DNA of 64,000 nucleotides from Streptomyces sp. F63 (GCF_018070345.1 NZ_JAGPXX010000021.1:1-64000), one strand, 5' to 3'; shown: positions 25,149 to 36,940, counted from the stretch's first letter. Made by a program: numbers and translations. The notes: generated by a model not told the origin, from the sequence alone.

Positions 25149-27464
25149 TCACGGGCGCTTCCCGGGCACCCGTCCGTCCTCGGGGGCGCGGTGCGGGGGC
25201 TGCCCGCCCGGCGTCCCGTTCGCGCCGCCCGGTGTTCCGGCACCGGCCGGGCGCTCGTACCCGGCCGTGTCGCCCGCGGTGCCACCCGCCGTGTCGCCCG
25301 CGGTGCCGCCGGCCGGCTGCCGGCCCTTGTCCGCCGCCTCGCCGGGCAGCCGGGGCAGCAGCCGCTGCAGCGGGCGCGGCATCCACCAGGCGGCCCTGCC
25401 CAGGACGGCCATCACGGAGGGGACGAGGACGAGCCGGACGAGGGTGGCGTCGATCGCGATGGCGACGGCCAGGCCGAAGCCGAAGAGATTGACGACCCGC
25501 TGGTCGTTGAGCTGGAAGCTGCCGAAGACGACGACCATGACGGAGGCCGCGGCCGTGATGACCCGCGCGGTGGCGGCGATGCCGTCGCGTACGGAGCCCC
25601 CGGTGTCGCCGGTGCGCAGATACTCCTCGCGGACCCGGCTCAGCAGGAACACCTCGTAGTCCATGGAGAGCCCGAAGAGCACGGCGAAGAGCATGATCGG
25701 GGCGAAGGACTCCACCGGCCCCGGCTCGGCTCCGAGGAGCCCGGCGCCCCAGCCCCACTGGAAGACGGCGACCACGACGCCGTAGGCGGCTCCCACGGAG
25801 AGCAGGTTCATCACCGCGGCCTTCAACGGCACGACGAGGGAGCGGAATTCGACCGTCAGCAGCAGGAAGCTCAGCCCCACCACGAAGGTCATGAACCAGC
25901 CCATCTCCCGGCCGAGCCGGTCGGCGAGGTCGATGGCGGTGGCGGTGGAGCCGCCGACGTGCGCCTCGGCGCCCTCCGTGTCCTCCACGGCGCCGGGCAG
26001 GACGTCGTCCCGCAGCCGGTGCACCAGCTCCTCGGTGGACTCCTCGTCCGGGGAGCCCTCGGGGACGACGGTGTAGAGGGCGGTCGTCCCGCTCTCGTCG
26101 AGCTGCGGCGGGCGCACCTCGGCCACGCCCGCGGTCTTCTCCAGTTCGGTGCGGAGGCCGGCGGCCTGCTCCCGCACCTCGGTCGGTGACCCGTCGCCGC
26201 CGAAGTCGGCGGTGACGACGAGGGGGCCCGTCCAGCCGGGGCCGAAGTCGTCCGTGACGAGTTCGTAGGCGCGGCGCTGGGTGGTGTCCTCGGGGGCCGA
26301 GCCGTCGTCGGCCGTGCCGAGGCGCAGGGAGAACAGCGGCAGGGCCAGGGCGACGAGGGTGACGGTCGAGGCCAGCAGGTACGGCCAGGGGTGGCGCTGG
26401 ATGTGGGCGGTCCAGCGGTGCCAGCCGCTCGCCCGGCCGCTGCCGTGGTCGAAGCGGAGCCGCCGGACGCGGAACCGGTCCAGCCGGTCGCCGAAGACGG
26501 CCAGCAGGGCGGGGAGCAGGGTGACCGCGGCCAGCAGGGTGGCGGCCACCGTGAGGGCGCTGGCCAGGCCGAGGGCCGAGACGAAGGGGATGCCGATCAG
26601 GTAGAGGCTGAGGATGGCCACGATCACCGTGGCTCCCGCCACCAGCACGGACCGTCCGGCGGTGGACAGCGCCAGCGGGATCGACTCCGCCGGGGCGTGC
26701 CCGGCGCGCATGGCCTCCCGGTGCCGGGTCACGACCAGCAGGGCGTAGTCGATGCCGACCCCGAGGCCGATCATGGCCGCCACCACGGGACCGGAGGTGC
26801 CGATGGTGGTGAGCCCGGCGGCCAGATGGACGGCCGACAGCCCCAGGACGAGCGCGAACAGGGCCGTCACCAGCGGTACGACCATGGCGAAGACCGAGCC
26901 GAAGGCCACCAGCAGCACCAGCACCGCGGCGGCCAGGCCGATCGCCTCGCTGCCGGACGGGCCGCTCTCGGTCTGGAGCACGGCACCGCCGAACTCGACC
27001 TGCGCGCCCGTGTCCCGCACCGGTGCGAAGGCTTCCTGCGCGGCCTCCACCGACTCGGCGGGGACGTCCTTGGCGCGCTCCTCGAACCGCACGGTGGCCA
27101 TGGCGGTCCGCCCGTCCTCGGAGACCATGGCCGGCCCGGGTCCGTACGGGGACTGCGCCGCCGCCACGCCGTCCGTGCCGCGCACCTCGGTGAGGGAGTC
27201 CGCGACGGCCTTCTTCACCTCCGGCGAGGTCACGTCCCCGTCGTTGTGGATCACGACCTGCATGCCGTCCCCGGACATGTCCGGGTAGCGCTCGCGGAGG
27301 GTGTCGTAGGCGGCTTGGGAGTCGGAGTCGCTGAGCGTGAGGTCATTGCTGAACTCGCCGCCCGAGCTGCGGGCGGCGAGGCCGGCGCCGAGCACCGCCA
27401 GCAGCCAGAGGGCGATCACCAGCCATCGGTGCCGCACGGAGAAACGGGCCAGGGAAGAGAGCAC
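25149..27464 (-). CDS. MMPL/RND-type membrane exporter
   Basis: This 771-aa transporter has about 12 transmembrane helices in two repeats. The first begins with RHRWLVIALWLLAVLGAGLAA and an external loop; proton-relay regions are GLGVGIDYALLVVTRHREAM (first half) and VLFGLSMDYEVFLLSRVREEYL (second half), the paired GxxxDY motifs of MMPL proteins. The C-terminal ~60 residues are a repetitive cytoplasmic tail (DTAGGTAGDTAG). It probably exports a lipid or small hydrophobic compound. I prefer the GTG at 27464 because GGAGG lies six bases upstream; an ATG at 27476 is possible. The divergent TetR gene and the palindrome between them suggest regulation. Confidence 0.9.
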   Translation of the reverse strand: MLSSLARFSVRHRWLVIALWLLAVLGAGLAARSSGGEFSNDLTLSDSDSQAAYDTLRERYPDMSGDGMQVVIHNDGDVTSPEVKKAVADSLTEVRGTDGVAAAQSPYGPGPAMVSEDGRTAMATVRFEERAKDVPAESVEAAQEAFAPVRDTGAQVEFGGAVLQTESGPSGSEAIGLAAAVLVLLVAFGSVFAMVVPLVTALFALVLGLSAVHLAAGLTTIGTSGPVVAAMIGLGVGIDYALLVVTRHREAMRAGHAPAESIPLALSTAGRSVLVAGATVIVAILSLYLIGIPFVSALGLASALTVAATLLAAVTLLPALLAVFGDRLDRFRVRRLRFDHGSGRASGWHRWTAHIQRHPWPYLLASTVTLVALALPLFSLRLGTADDGSAPEDTTQRRAYELVTDDFGPGWTGPLVVTADFGGDGSPTEVREQAAGLRTELEKTAGVAEVRPPQLDESGTTALYTVVPEGSPDEESTEELVHRLRDDVLPGAVEDTEGAEAHVGGSTATAIDLADRLGREMGWFMTFVVGLSFLLLTVEFRSLVVPLKAAVMNLLSVGAAYGVVVAVFQWGWGAGLLGAEPGPVESFAPIMLFAVLFGLSMDYEVFLLSRVREEYLRTGDTGGSVRDGIAATARVITAAASVMVVVFGSFQLNDQRVVNLFGFGLAVAIAIDATLVRLVLVPSVMAVLGRAAWWMPRPLQRLLPRLPGEAADKGRQPAGGTAGDTAGGTAGDTAGYERPAGAGTPGGANGTPGGQPPHRAPEDGRVPGKRP

Positions 27465-27529
27465 GACAGCCTCCATCGGTCAGGGTGTGCGGGGGCCGGA
27501 CCCACTCCGCGACATGTGCATTGACGCTA

Positions 27530-27549
27530 GAGTAGACATGTGTCTACTC
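27530..27549. promoter_or_regulatory. Palindromic TetR operator between mmpL and tetR
   Basis: GAGTAGACA and TGTCTACTC are perfect complementary arms around a 2-base spacer, in the divergent region between the MMPL gene and the rightward TetR gene. A TTGACG hexamer at 27521-27526 immediately precedes it on the plus strand, so a bound repressor would cover a promoter for tetR. The size and symmetry fit a TetR dimer site. Confidence 0.75.
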
Positions 27550-27742
27550 AGGTGGCAAACAGGTGTCAGGAGGGTGGGGGTGGGCGGCCCGGCGCCGAGC
27601 CGGCCGCGACGGGACCGCGCGGACCCGCAGGACCGGCGTTGCGGAAGGAGCAGGCCGCCGAGGAAGATCGGGGGCGAGCGCGACCGGCGGGCCACCGACC
27701 GCACCTGTCCCCGGCGGCGCGACCGGCGAAACAGGAGGAACG

Positions 27743-28354
27743 ATGACCGTACGGCCACCCGGATTCGGCAGCCCCCGGGCCGAGCGGCGGGAGAAGGCCC
27801 GGGACCTCGTGGTGGAGACGGCGCTGCGGCTGTTCTCCGAGCGCGGATACATCGGGGTCAGGGTCGAGGACATCGCCACCGAGGCGGGCATCTCCCGGGC
27901 CACGTTCTACAAGTACTTCTCCGAACGCGAGGAGATCCTCGCCGAGCTCTTCGCCCGGCTCCTCGGCCGCGAGCCCGTCCCGGCCCCGCCGGGCGGCACC
28001 GACCGCACCCTGGAGCGCGTGGAGGACCTGCTCGTCGCGACGGCCGGGCGCATGCTGCGGGACGAGGTGCTGGCCCGCTTCGTCTACACCCTGCCCATCC
28101 GCCATGCCGCGCTGCTCGGCGAGGGCGCGCGGCCACCGGTGCTGGACACGGTGGAGACCATGCTCACCGAGGCGGCCGGCGCGGGCGTGCTCCGCTCCGA
28201 CGTGCCCGCCACCCTCCTCGCGGCCCATGTGGGACGGGCCTACGAGGCCGCCATGCGGGACTGGGCGGAGCGGCGCTGCGAGGACGCCCCCGACCGGGTG
28301 CGGCTGCTCCTCGGCCTCGCCTTCCACGGCATCGCGGCCCCGGACGGAAGCTGA
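27743..28354 (+). CDS. TetR-family regulator divergent from the MMPL exporter
   Basis: The 203-aa protein has the TetR DNA-binding domain at residues about 10-60 (ARDLVVETALRLFSERGYIGVRVEDIATEAGISRATFYKYFSEREEIL, quoted in pieces: the recognition helix is ISRATFYKYF). The ligand domain follows. The ATG at 27743 has AGGAGGA at an ideal distance. It is divergent from the exporter, with a palindromic site in between, so it very likely represses the exporter and itself. The 5' region is long (about 200 bp). Confidence 0.92.
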   Translation: MTVRPPGFGSPRAERREKARDLVVETALRLFSERGYIGVRVEDIATEAGISRATFYKYFSEREEILAELFARLLGREPVPAPPGGTDRTLERVEDLLVATAGRMLRDEVLARFVYTLPIRHAALLGEGARPPVLDTVETMLTEAAGAGVLRSDVPATLLAAHVGRAYEAAMRDWAERRCEDAPDRVRLLLGLAFHGIAAPDGS

Positions 28355-28526
28355 CCCGGACCGGAGGGGGCCCGGGCAAGAGCCGACCCGGGCGGAACAG
28401 GCCCCGACGGGAGCCGGCGCCTGTGGGAGTTGACGTGGACCGGAGCCGGCCCCGCCGGAGCCGGCCCGGACCGGGGCCGACGGGCACCCGGGCGCCCCGG
28501 GCCAGGGACCGGTGCGCGAGGGGCTG

Positions 28527-28558
28527 GCCGCCCAGCCGCCCAGCCGCCCAGCCGCCGG
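28527..28558. repeat. 8-bp tandem repeat upstream of the FHA gene
   Basis: GCCGCCCA occurs three times in tandem with a partial fourth copy, in the 295-bp non-coding gap between the TetR gene and the FHA gene. The rest of that gap is GGAGCCGG-rich repetitive sequence with no gene. Confidence 0.7.
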
Positions 28559-28649
28559 GCCGCCGCGCCGCCGCGGGCCGCCCCTCCGGTACGGTCCTGG
28601 TACACAGCGCACTGGACATGTCAGGGCCCGTGATCGGAGAATCGTTCCC

Positions 28650-29219
28650 GTGACGTCCTCCCACGAGCTCCAGCCCTGGCCGGGACCCGTCCCACGCGGC
28701 CCCGCCCGGGTGTCGGACGCCGACCGGGACCGGGCGATCAGCCGTCTCCGGGAGGGCGCCGCCGAGGGGCGGCTGTCCCAGGACACCTTCCTGCGGCGGA
28801 TGGAGCTCGCCCTCGCGGCGCGCGGCCACGACGAACTGCGCGCCCTCACCTCGGATCTGCCCCACGAAAGCCGCTGGTCCCGTGCCGTGTTCGGCTCGGT
28901 GGCGGCCGTCTCCTCCTTCACCCTGCGGCTGCGCCGGGCCTGGCAGACCGAGCGGCTGCCCCGGCTGCTGCTCCCCGAACCGGGCCCGCGGCCGCTGCGC
29001 ATAGGGCGGGAACCGGCCAACGGCCTGCGGCTCGGCGACGAGACCGTCTCCCGCTTCCACGCCGAGCTGGTCTCGCGCGGCGGGATCTGGATCCTGCGCG
29101 ATCTCGGCTCGGCCAACGGCACCTGCGTCAACGGCCGCCGGGTGACGGACACGGCCGTCGTGCACCCCGGCGACCAGGTCAGCTTCGGCCGCCTCAGCTT
29201 CCGCCTCGCCTCCCGCTGA
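28650..29219 (+). CDS. DUF1707-FHA domain protein
   Basis: This 189-aa soluble protein has two domains. Residues about 20-70 (VSDADRDRAISRLREGAAEGRLSQDTFLRRM, quoted in part) are the DUF1707 helical motif common in actinobacterial regulators. Residues about 110-187 form a forkhead-associated phosphothreonine-binding domain with its expected residues in IGREPANGLRL, SRFHAEL and DLGSANGTCVNGRRV. It should bind a phosphorylated Ser/Thr-kinase target. The start is the GTG at 28650 with GGAG upstream. No kinase gene is in the window. Confidence 0.85.
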   Translation: MTSSHELQPWPGPVPRGPARVSDADRDRAISRLREGAAEGRLSQDTFLRRMELALAARGHDELRALTSDLPHESRWSRAVFGSVAAVSSFTLRLRRAWQTERLPRLLLPEPGPRPLRIGREPANGLRLGDETVSRFHAELVSRGGIWILRDLGSANGTCVNGRRVTDTAVVHPGDQVSFGRLSFRLASR

Positions 29220-29536
29220 CGGACCACCAGCATCCGGCGCCGCAGCGCACGCTGACCGAGCGGCGCCCGGTCAGCGCCCGGGGGGAAGCGCCGGCCGCAC
29301 CGGCACGCCGCCCCGGCTGCTCACACGGCCAGTAGCGCCACCGGCCACCGGTCCACCAACCCCGACCGCTGCCGGCCCGGTACGCGGATCTCCCGCCCGG
29401 CCGGGGTACGAGCACCTTCGCTGCCGAGATCCACCCCGCCGAGGCGGCCCCTTGGCCCGGTCGGTACCGGTACCGGGGCCGACCCGGTTGCCGGGTCCGT
29501 CCCCCGGGCGCCGCTTGCCGACGGCTCCGTCGCAGC
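29220..29536. other. Convergent gap with a degenerate second treY 3' end
   Basis: The gap separates the rightward FHA gene from leftward treY. On the minus strand a frame ending at 29321 reads LVDRWPVALLAV before its stop, closely matching the true TreY C-terminus LDRWPAALLIRV. A 15-base run is identical to the treY 3' end. Small inverted repeats occur at 29463-29474 (GGTACCGGTACC) and 29481-29497 (7-bp stem, 3-base loop) and may act as a terminator. No complete gene is present. Confidence 0.5.
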
Positions 29537-32047
29537 TCAGACACGGATCAGCAGCGCCGCCGGCCACCGGTCCAGCATCTCCGCGAGGGCCACCGTCCCC
29601 TCCGCCTCCGCCCCGGTCAGCCGGTCCCGCCAGCGGCCCGGGGGCAGCCGCAGCGCGGTGTCCCGCCAGCCGCCCGAGCGCTCCAGCAGCCGCGAGAGCC
29701 GCGTCACGACCGTGACCGCCCGCCCGGAGCGGCCGAAGGCCACGCAGTGCTCCGCCGCCGGGCCCTCCGCGGTCAGCGGCTCGTACGAGCCGGCCCGTCC
29801 GAACCAGTCCGGGTGCTCCCGGCGCAGTCGGAGAGCGGCCGCGGTGAGCCGCAGTTTCTCCTCCGGCAGGCCCTGCGGCGGCCGCCCCTCGTCGAGGCCC
29901 GCCAGCGTCTCCGGGCGCGCCCGGTGGGGCGGCCGGTTGTCCGGGTCGACCAGGGCCCTGAACTCCCCTTCGGTGCCCTGGTAGAGATCGGGGACGCCCG
30001 GCATCGTGAGGTGGACGAGAGCGCCGCCGAGGATGTTCGCGCGGGCGTGCGCGCCCAGCGCGCGGGCGAAGGCCACGGCCGCCGGGTGCGGCGGCCCGCA
30101 GGGGCCCGCCTCCGTGAACGCCCGTACGGCGTCCTCGTACGCCCCGTCGGGCTCGGTCCAGGTGGTCCGCAGCCCCGCCTCCCGCGCGGCCTTCAGCACG
30201 GCCGGGACGAGCCGCTCCGCCGGCAGGGGCCCGGACAGCCCGTAGCCGAGGCCGAAGGCGGTCTGCCAGGCGGCCCACGCCAGATGGGCGTCCGGCACCC
30301 CGGCGCCGCTCGCGCGCGCCGTCTCCTTCGTCAGGAGCTCCACCAGTTCGGCCCACTCCAGGGGCACCTCCGACAGCAGCGCGATCCGCGCCCGGACGTC
30401 CGCGCTGCGCTTGGTGTCGTGCGTGGACAGCACGGTGCCCGTCTCCGGCCAGTCGCGCTGCAGCCGCGCGCAGAACGCATGGAACTCCTCCGGGGAGACC
30501 CCCGGCCGGTCCGGCTCGCCGCCCACCTCCGCGGCCGACAACAGCGGTGTGTACCGGTAGAAGGCCGTGTCCTCGGCCGACTTGGCGCGCAGCGCGGAGG
30601 AGGTCTGGGCGAAGCGCGCACAGAACTCGCGGTGGGCCGGGGAGTCCCCGGCGGTGCCGAGCGCCAGCTCGCGCACCAGGTCCACCGCCCCGGCCTCCTC
30701 CGGCACGGCGAAGGCCGCGCGCGCCCCCTCGGCCGCCCGGCGCAGCATGGCCGCGTCCCGCTCCGGCACGGCCTTCCCCGGGGCGGTGTACGGCCGGTAG
30801 ACGGGGACGCGCAGCAGCAGTTCCCGGATCGCGGTGCGCAGCGCCCAGGGGGCGTGGTCGGGCGGCGCGGGCGCCGTCTCGCAGACGCGGAGGGCCGCGC
30901 GGGTCAGCGCCGACACCTCGGCGTCCAGCTCCCGCTCCAGCACCTCGCGCGCGGCCCGTTCGGCCGTGGCCGCCCACGCGCCGCCCAGGCCGTCCGCGAC
31001 GCCGGTGAACTGCCGGTGCAGCGTGTCGAGTTCGCGGGCGCCCGCCGGGTCGGTGAACAGGCCGTCGGCCCGGCGCAGCGCGTCGTATCCCGTGGTGCCG
31101 GCGACGGGCCAGCGGCCCGGCAGCTCCTCGCCGCCGGTCAGGATCTTCTCCACCACCGTCCAGCAGCCGCCGGTGGCGTCCCGGAGCCGCCGCAGATAGC
31201 CCTCCGGGTCGGCCAGCCCGTCCGGGTGGTCGACGCGCAGGCCCTGGACGACCCCGTCGCGCAGCAGCCGCAGCACGGTGGCGTGGGTGGCGCCGAACAC
31301 GGCCGGGTCCTCCACCCGCACCCCGATGAGCCCCGAAATGGTGAAGAACCGCCGGTAGTTCAGCTCGGTGCGGGCCAGCCGCCACCAGGCCGGCCGGTAC
31401 CACTGGGCGGCCACCAGTTCGGGCAGCGGCAGCCGCTCCGTGCCCGGCCGGACCGGGAACACGTGATCGAAATAGCGCAGTACGTACCCGCCCCCCGTTC
31501 CGGCGTCCCTCCCGTCCTCCCGTTCGAGCCGGAAGTGCCGCAGTTCCCCGTCCAGCCGGCCACCGAGGACCGGCAGGAGTATCCGCCCCCGGCGCGCGCC
31601 GGGGGCGCTCGGGGCCCCCGCCTCCCAGTCGATGTCGAACCAGCGGGCGTACGGCGAGCCGGGGCCGTCCCGCAGCACGCTCCACAGCGCCCGGTTCAGC
31701 CGTTCCGGAACGGGGACGGCCATGTGGTTCGGCACGATGTCCAGGACGATGCCCAGCCCGTGGGCCCGCGCGGTGGCCGCCAGCCGCCGCAGCCCGGCCT
31801 CGCCGCCCAGCTCGGCCCGTACGGCGGAGTGGTCCACCACGTCATAGCCGTGACCGGAGCCCGGTACGGCCTCCAGGACGGGCGACAGATGCAGATGGGA
31901 GACGCCGAGCGCGGCGAGATGGGGAACGGCGGTCTCGGCCGCGGCGAAGGGGAAGTCCGGCTGTATCTGCAGGCGGTATGTCGCGGTCGGCACGGCGCCG
32001 GGCGCGGCGGGCGGACCCGGGGGCGGCGCGAGCGGCTCGGAAGTCAT
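29537..32047 (-). CDS. treY: Malto-oligosyltrehalose synthase
   Basis: TreY isomerises the reducing end of a maltodextrin to an alpha,alpha-1,1 linkage, giving maltooligosyl trehalose. The 836-aa GH13 protein opens with PTATYRLQIQPDFPFAAA. The catalytic Asp is in VQGLRVDHPDGL, the Glu in WTVVEKILTGGEELP, and the third Asp in STHDTKRSADVRAR. GVPDLYQGTE and DRWPAALL close the chain. The length suits the family. The ATG at 32047 gives a short Pro-rich lead; a longer frame is unsupported. treX is upstream, 195 bp away on the same strand, and treZ lies 9 kb downstream. Confidence 0.96.
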   Translation of the reverse strand: MTSEPLAPPPGPPAAPGAVPTATYRLQIQPDFPFAAAETAVPHLAALGVSHLHLSPVLEAVPGSGHGYDVVDHSAVRAELGGEAGLRRLAATARAHGLGIVLDIVPNHMAVPVPERLNRALWSVLRDGPGSPYARWFDIDWEAGAPSAPGARRGRILLPVLGGRLDGELRHFRLEREDGRDAGTGGGYVLRYFDHVFPVRPGTERLPLPELVAAQWYRPAWWRLARTELNYRRFFTISGLIGVRVEDPAVFGATHATVLRLLRDGVVQGLRVDHPDGLADPEGYLRRLRDATGGCWTVVEKILTGGEELPGRWPVAGTTGYDALRRADGLFTDPAGARELDTLHRQFTGVADGLGGAWAATAERAAREVLERELDAEVSALTRAALRVCETAPAPPDHAPWALRTAIRELLLRVPVYRPYTAPGKAVPERDAAMLRRAAEGARAAFAVPEEAGAVDLVRELALGTAGDSPAHREFCARFAQTSSALRAKSAEDTAFYRYTPLLSAAEVGGEPDRPGVSPEEFHAFCARLQRDWPETGTVLSTHDTKRSADVRARIALLSEVPLEWAELVELLTKETARASGAGVPDAHLAWAAWQTAFGLGYGLSGPLPAERLVPAVLKAAREAGLRTTWTEPDGAYEDAVRAFTEAGPCGPPHPAAVAFARALGAHARANILGGALVHLTMPGVPDLYQGTEGEFRALVDPDNRPPHRARPETLAGLDEGRPPQGLPEEKLRLTAAALRLRREHPDWFGRAGSYEPLTAEGPAAEHCVAFGRSGRAVTVVTRLSRLLERSGGWRDTALRLPPGRWRDRLTGAEAEGTVALAEMLDRWPAALLIRV

Positions 32048-32200
32048 GGCAAGGATGTACCCGGACGGACGCCGTCCGTGCCTGCTGAACGGCGCATCCG
32101 GGCCACCCCGGACCACCCGCGCCCGTTGCGCCGTCCGGGTGAGGAGAGGGGAGCGGCCGGGACGGTCCGGGTCCGGCGGGCCCGGCGAGGAACGGCCGGG

Positions 32201-32240
32201 TCCGGTCAGGCCCGGCCAGGTCCGGCCAGGTCCGGCCAGG
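32201..32240. repeat. 10-bp tandem repeat after treX
   Basis: Four near-identical 10-bp units (TCCGGTCAGG, CCCGGCCAGG, TCCGGCCAGG, TCCGGCCAGG) lie directly beyond the treX stop, in the 195-bp treX-treY spacer. Confidence 0.8.
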
Positions 32241-32242
32241 AC

Positions 32243-34474
<2,232 letters not shown>

Positions 34475-34835
34475 GATGTCGACTCTTCCACTCCTGATCC
34501 GGGCTCCGCGGGACGGGATGGCCCCGGCAGGACAGGAATCCTCGTCCAACCGGCGGCGCGCCGGGGCGCTTTCGTCGGAACTCTCGCGAAAAGGGAGCAT
34601 CCTCCTACGGTTTCTCCTCGTCCTCCGGCCGGAACCTTCTGCTCCCTATGCTGTTTTACAGGGGAAAGCCGGGACAGCAGGGCAGGCGGGGGCCATGACG
34701 CGCCGTTCTCCTCCGGGGGCGGCGCGGCCCGTCATCGTTCCCTCACGGTTCCCGACGGGGTTCCGGGTGCACCGGCTCCCGCACACACAGTAGGCTCCGG
34801 TGATCGAAGACCCGGGGGCGGAAGGCGGTGCACAG
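34475..34835. other. Divergent non-coding region between glgX and the HEPN gene
   Basis: This 361-bp region must hold the promoters for two divergent genes. An AT-richer patch at about 34645-34675 (CTATGCTGTTTTACAGG) contains a small CTGT/ACAG inverted repeat and TAGGGA on the minus strand. I cannot assign -10 and -35 boxes with confidence. No other gene is seen. Confidence 0.5.
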
Positions 34836-36074
34836 GTGAGCTCGGGCGGGCTGGAGCTGCCACCTGGTGACAGTGGTCAGGACGGCGGAGCCGCGGATGT
34901 CCCTCCCGGCGCGGTGTCCCTGGCCCGGCCGATGGAGATCGGGGCGGAGCTCGACTGGGGCCCCGACGCCTGGAACGAGGTGCGGACACGCGCCCGCCGG
35001 GCCGGACGGGCCTACATATGGCTGAATCTCGTCGAACAGCGGCTGCGCGCGGTCGTCGCCGCCGTCCTCCGGCCGATCTACGAACCGGTGCACGGCGACG
35101 AGTGGGTGGTCGCCGCCGCTGGGCCGGCCGGGCACGAATGGGTGCAGCGCGCCGTCGCCGTCCGCGAGGTCAGCCGGCGGAAGGGCTATCTGCTCGACCC
35201 GGCCGACGACAACGTGCTCAGCTTCCTGACCCTGCCGCAGCTGCGCGAACTGATGGTGCAGCACTGGCCGTGCTTCGAGCCGTACCTGGACGACCGCCGC
35301 GATCTCGAACTCGCCCTGGACGAGCTGGAGGTGGCGCGCAACGTCGTCTCCCGCAACCGCGCCCTGTCCGAGGCCGTCCTGGCGCAGGCCGAACGGGCCT
35401 CCGCCCGGCTGCTGCGGATCCTGGGCACCGGGGCCGGCGCCCCCTCCTCCGACAGGCTGCCCGTCGACGCCGTGGAGGACCTGGTCGGCGACCGCTACGC
35501 GGACGTCGTCGGCGTCCACCCGGACCGGGTCCGGCTGCAGCGGCAACTGCCCGCCGAGGACCTCTTCGGCGGTGCCCGCCGGCTCGACGGGATCGGCATC
35601 GGGCTCAATCTGCTGGTGCAGAACTACTCCGGGCGGCGGCTGGTCCGCCTCGCCGAGGCCGGCTGCCGCACCCGGCTGCTCTTCCTCAACCCGGCCAGCA
35701 GCGCCGTGCGCCGCCGGGAGCGCGAACTCGGCCTGAAGAAGAACGAGCTGAGCCGCTCCGTGGAGATGAACATCCTCCACATGCGGCGGGTGCGGGCGAG
35801 GCTGCGGGACACCGGCGCCTTCCAGATCAACGTCTTCGACGAGACACCGCGCTTCACCGCCTATCTCGTCAACGGCGACGGCGCGGACGGCCTGGCGGTG
35901 GTGCAGCCCTATCTGCGCCGTGCGCGGGGCATGGAGGCGCCCGTGTTCGTGCTGCGGGGCGGGCGGCGGCAGACCCTGCGGGAGGACGGCGGCAAGGAGC
36001 GGGAGGCGGGGCTGTTCGAGACCTACCGCGAGGAGTTCGAGAGCGCCTGGGCCGACTCCCGGCCGGTGTCCTGA
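34836..36074 (+). CDS. SAV2148-type HEPN domain protein
   Basis: This 412-aa soluble protein belongs to a streptomycete family that I know as SAV2148 family HEPN protein. After a Gly/Asp-rich lead, a helical segment begins at WGPDAWNEVRTRARRAGRAYIW. The central part (DLELALDELEVARNVVSRNRALSEAVLAQAE, quoted in part) is HEPN-like. A conserved block LFGGARRLDGIGIGLNLLVQNYSGRR and C-terminal FQINVFDETPRFTAYLVNGDG follow. HEPN proteins are often RNases, but the catalytic RxxxxH is not obvious here. The GTG at 34836 gives VSSGGLELPP and has GGAAGG upstream; the GTG at 34800 is an alternative. Confidence 0.8.
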   Translation: MSSGGLELPPGDSGQDGGAADVPPGAVSLARPMEIGAELDWGPDAWNEVRTRARRAGRAYIWLNLVEQRLRAVVAAVLRPIYEPVHGDEWVVAAAGPAGHEWVQRAVAVREVSRRKGYLLDPADDNVLSFLTLPQLRELMVQHWPCFEPYLDDRRDLELALDELEVARNVVSRNRALSEAVLAQAERASARLLRILGTGAGAPSSDRLPVDAVEDLVGDRYADVVGVHPDRVRLQRQLPAEDLFGGARRLDGIGIGLNLLVQNYSGRRLVRLAEAGCRTRLLFLNPASSAVRRRERELGLKKNELSRSVEMNILHMRRVRARLRDTGAFQINVFDETPRFTAYLVNGDGADGLAVVQPYLRRARGMEAPVFVLRGGRRQTLREDGGKEREAGLFETYREEFESAWADSRPVS

Positions 36075-36169
36075 GCGCCGGGCCGGGGCTGTCCGCAGGC
36101 GGAGGTGTTGTCAGTGGCCGGTGGGAGAGTGGAACACATCGGGGGACGCACAACAGAAGGAGAGCCGTC

Positions 36170-36940
36170 ATGGGCTGGCACCGCGAAGCGCTGATCGGGT
36201 TCGACCTGGAGACGACGGGCACCGACATCGAGACGGACCGCATCGTGACGGCGGCGCTCGCCGAGCTGACGCCGGACGGCGGGCCCGGCCCGGTGCGGAC
36301 CTGGCTGCTCGATCCGGGCGTCCCGGTGCCCGAGGAGGCCGCGGCGATCCACGGCATCACCACCGAGCGCGCCGTGCGCCACGGTCTCCCGGCACCGGCG
36401 GGGGTGGCGGAGATCGTGGCGGCGGTGGCCGAAGTCCTCGGTTCCGGGCGGCCGTTGGCCGTCATGAACGCCCGCTACGACCTCTCCCTGCTGGACCGGG
36501 AGTGCCGGCGCCACGGCATCACCCCGCTCGCGGCCCGCCTCGGCCGGGAGCCGGGCCCGGTGATCGATCCGCTGGTCCTCGACAAGCACGTGGACCGCTA
36601 CCGCAAGGGCAAGCGCACCCTTCAGGCCCTCTGCGCGCACTACGCGGTGCCGCTGACAGGGGCTCACGACGCCGGGGCGGACGCCTTCGCGGCCGCCGGT
36701 GTCGCCGCCTGCATCGGCCGGCGGCACGCCTCGGTGGGCTCCCTGGAACCGGCGGCGCTCCACGCGCTCCAGATACGGGCGGCGGCGGACCAGGCGGCCT
36801 CCTTCCAGCGCTATCTGCGCCGGACGTCCGACCCGCGGGCGCATGTGGAGCGGGCCTGGCCGCTGATACCCGCTCAGCGGGAGCGGGTGGGCGGCCCGGC
36901 GCGGGGGGCCGGCGCGGACCCGGACGGCGCGGGGGCCTGA
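36170..36940 (+). CDS. DEDDh 3'-5' exonuclease
   Basis: This 256-aa DnaQ-like exonuclease has all four acidic residues: Asp and Glu in GFDLETTGTD, Asp in MNARYDLSLLDREC, and the His/Asp pair in GAHDAGADAFAAAGV, with the catalytic His four residues before the last Asp. It probably degrades single-stranded DNA or RNA. It is shorter than polymerase III epsilon and has no BRCT or polymerase domain. The ATG at 36170 follows AGAAGGAGAG. The last ~30 residues are low-complexity. It is 95 bp downstream of the HEPN gene, but co-function is not shown. Confidence 0.9.
   Translation: MGWHREALIGFDLETTGTDIETDRIVTAALAELTPDGGPGPVRTWLLDPGVPVPEEAAAIHGITTERAVRHGLPAPAGVAEIVAAVAEVLGSGRPLAVMNARYDLSLLDRECRRHGITPLAARLGREPGPVIDPLVLDKHVDRYRKGKRTLQALCAHYAVPLTGAHDAGADAFAAAGVAACIGRRHASVGSLEPAALHALQIRAAADQAASFQRYLRRTSDPRAHVERAWPLIPAQRERVGGPARGAGADPDGAGA

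Noticed and set aside
29271..31685. An 804-codon minus-strand frame overlapping treY
   Set aside because: It is a shadow of treY in another frame with no domain signal.
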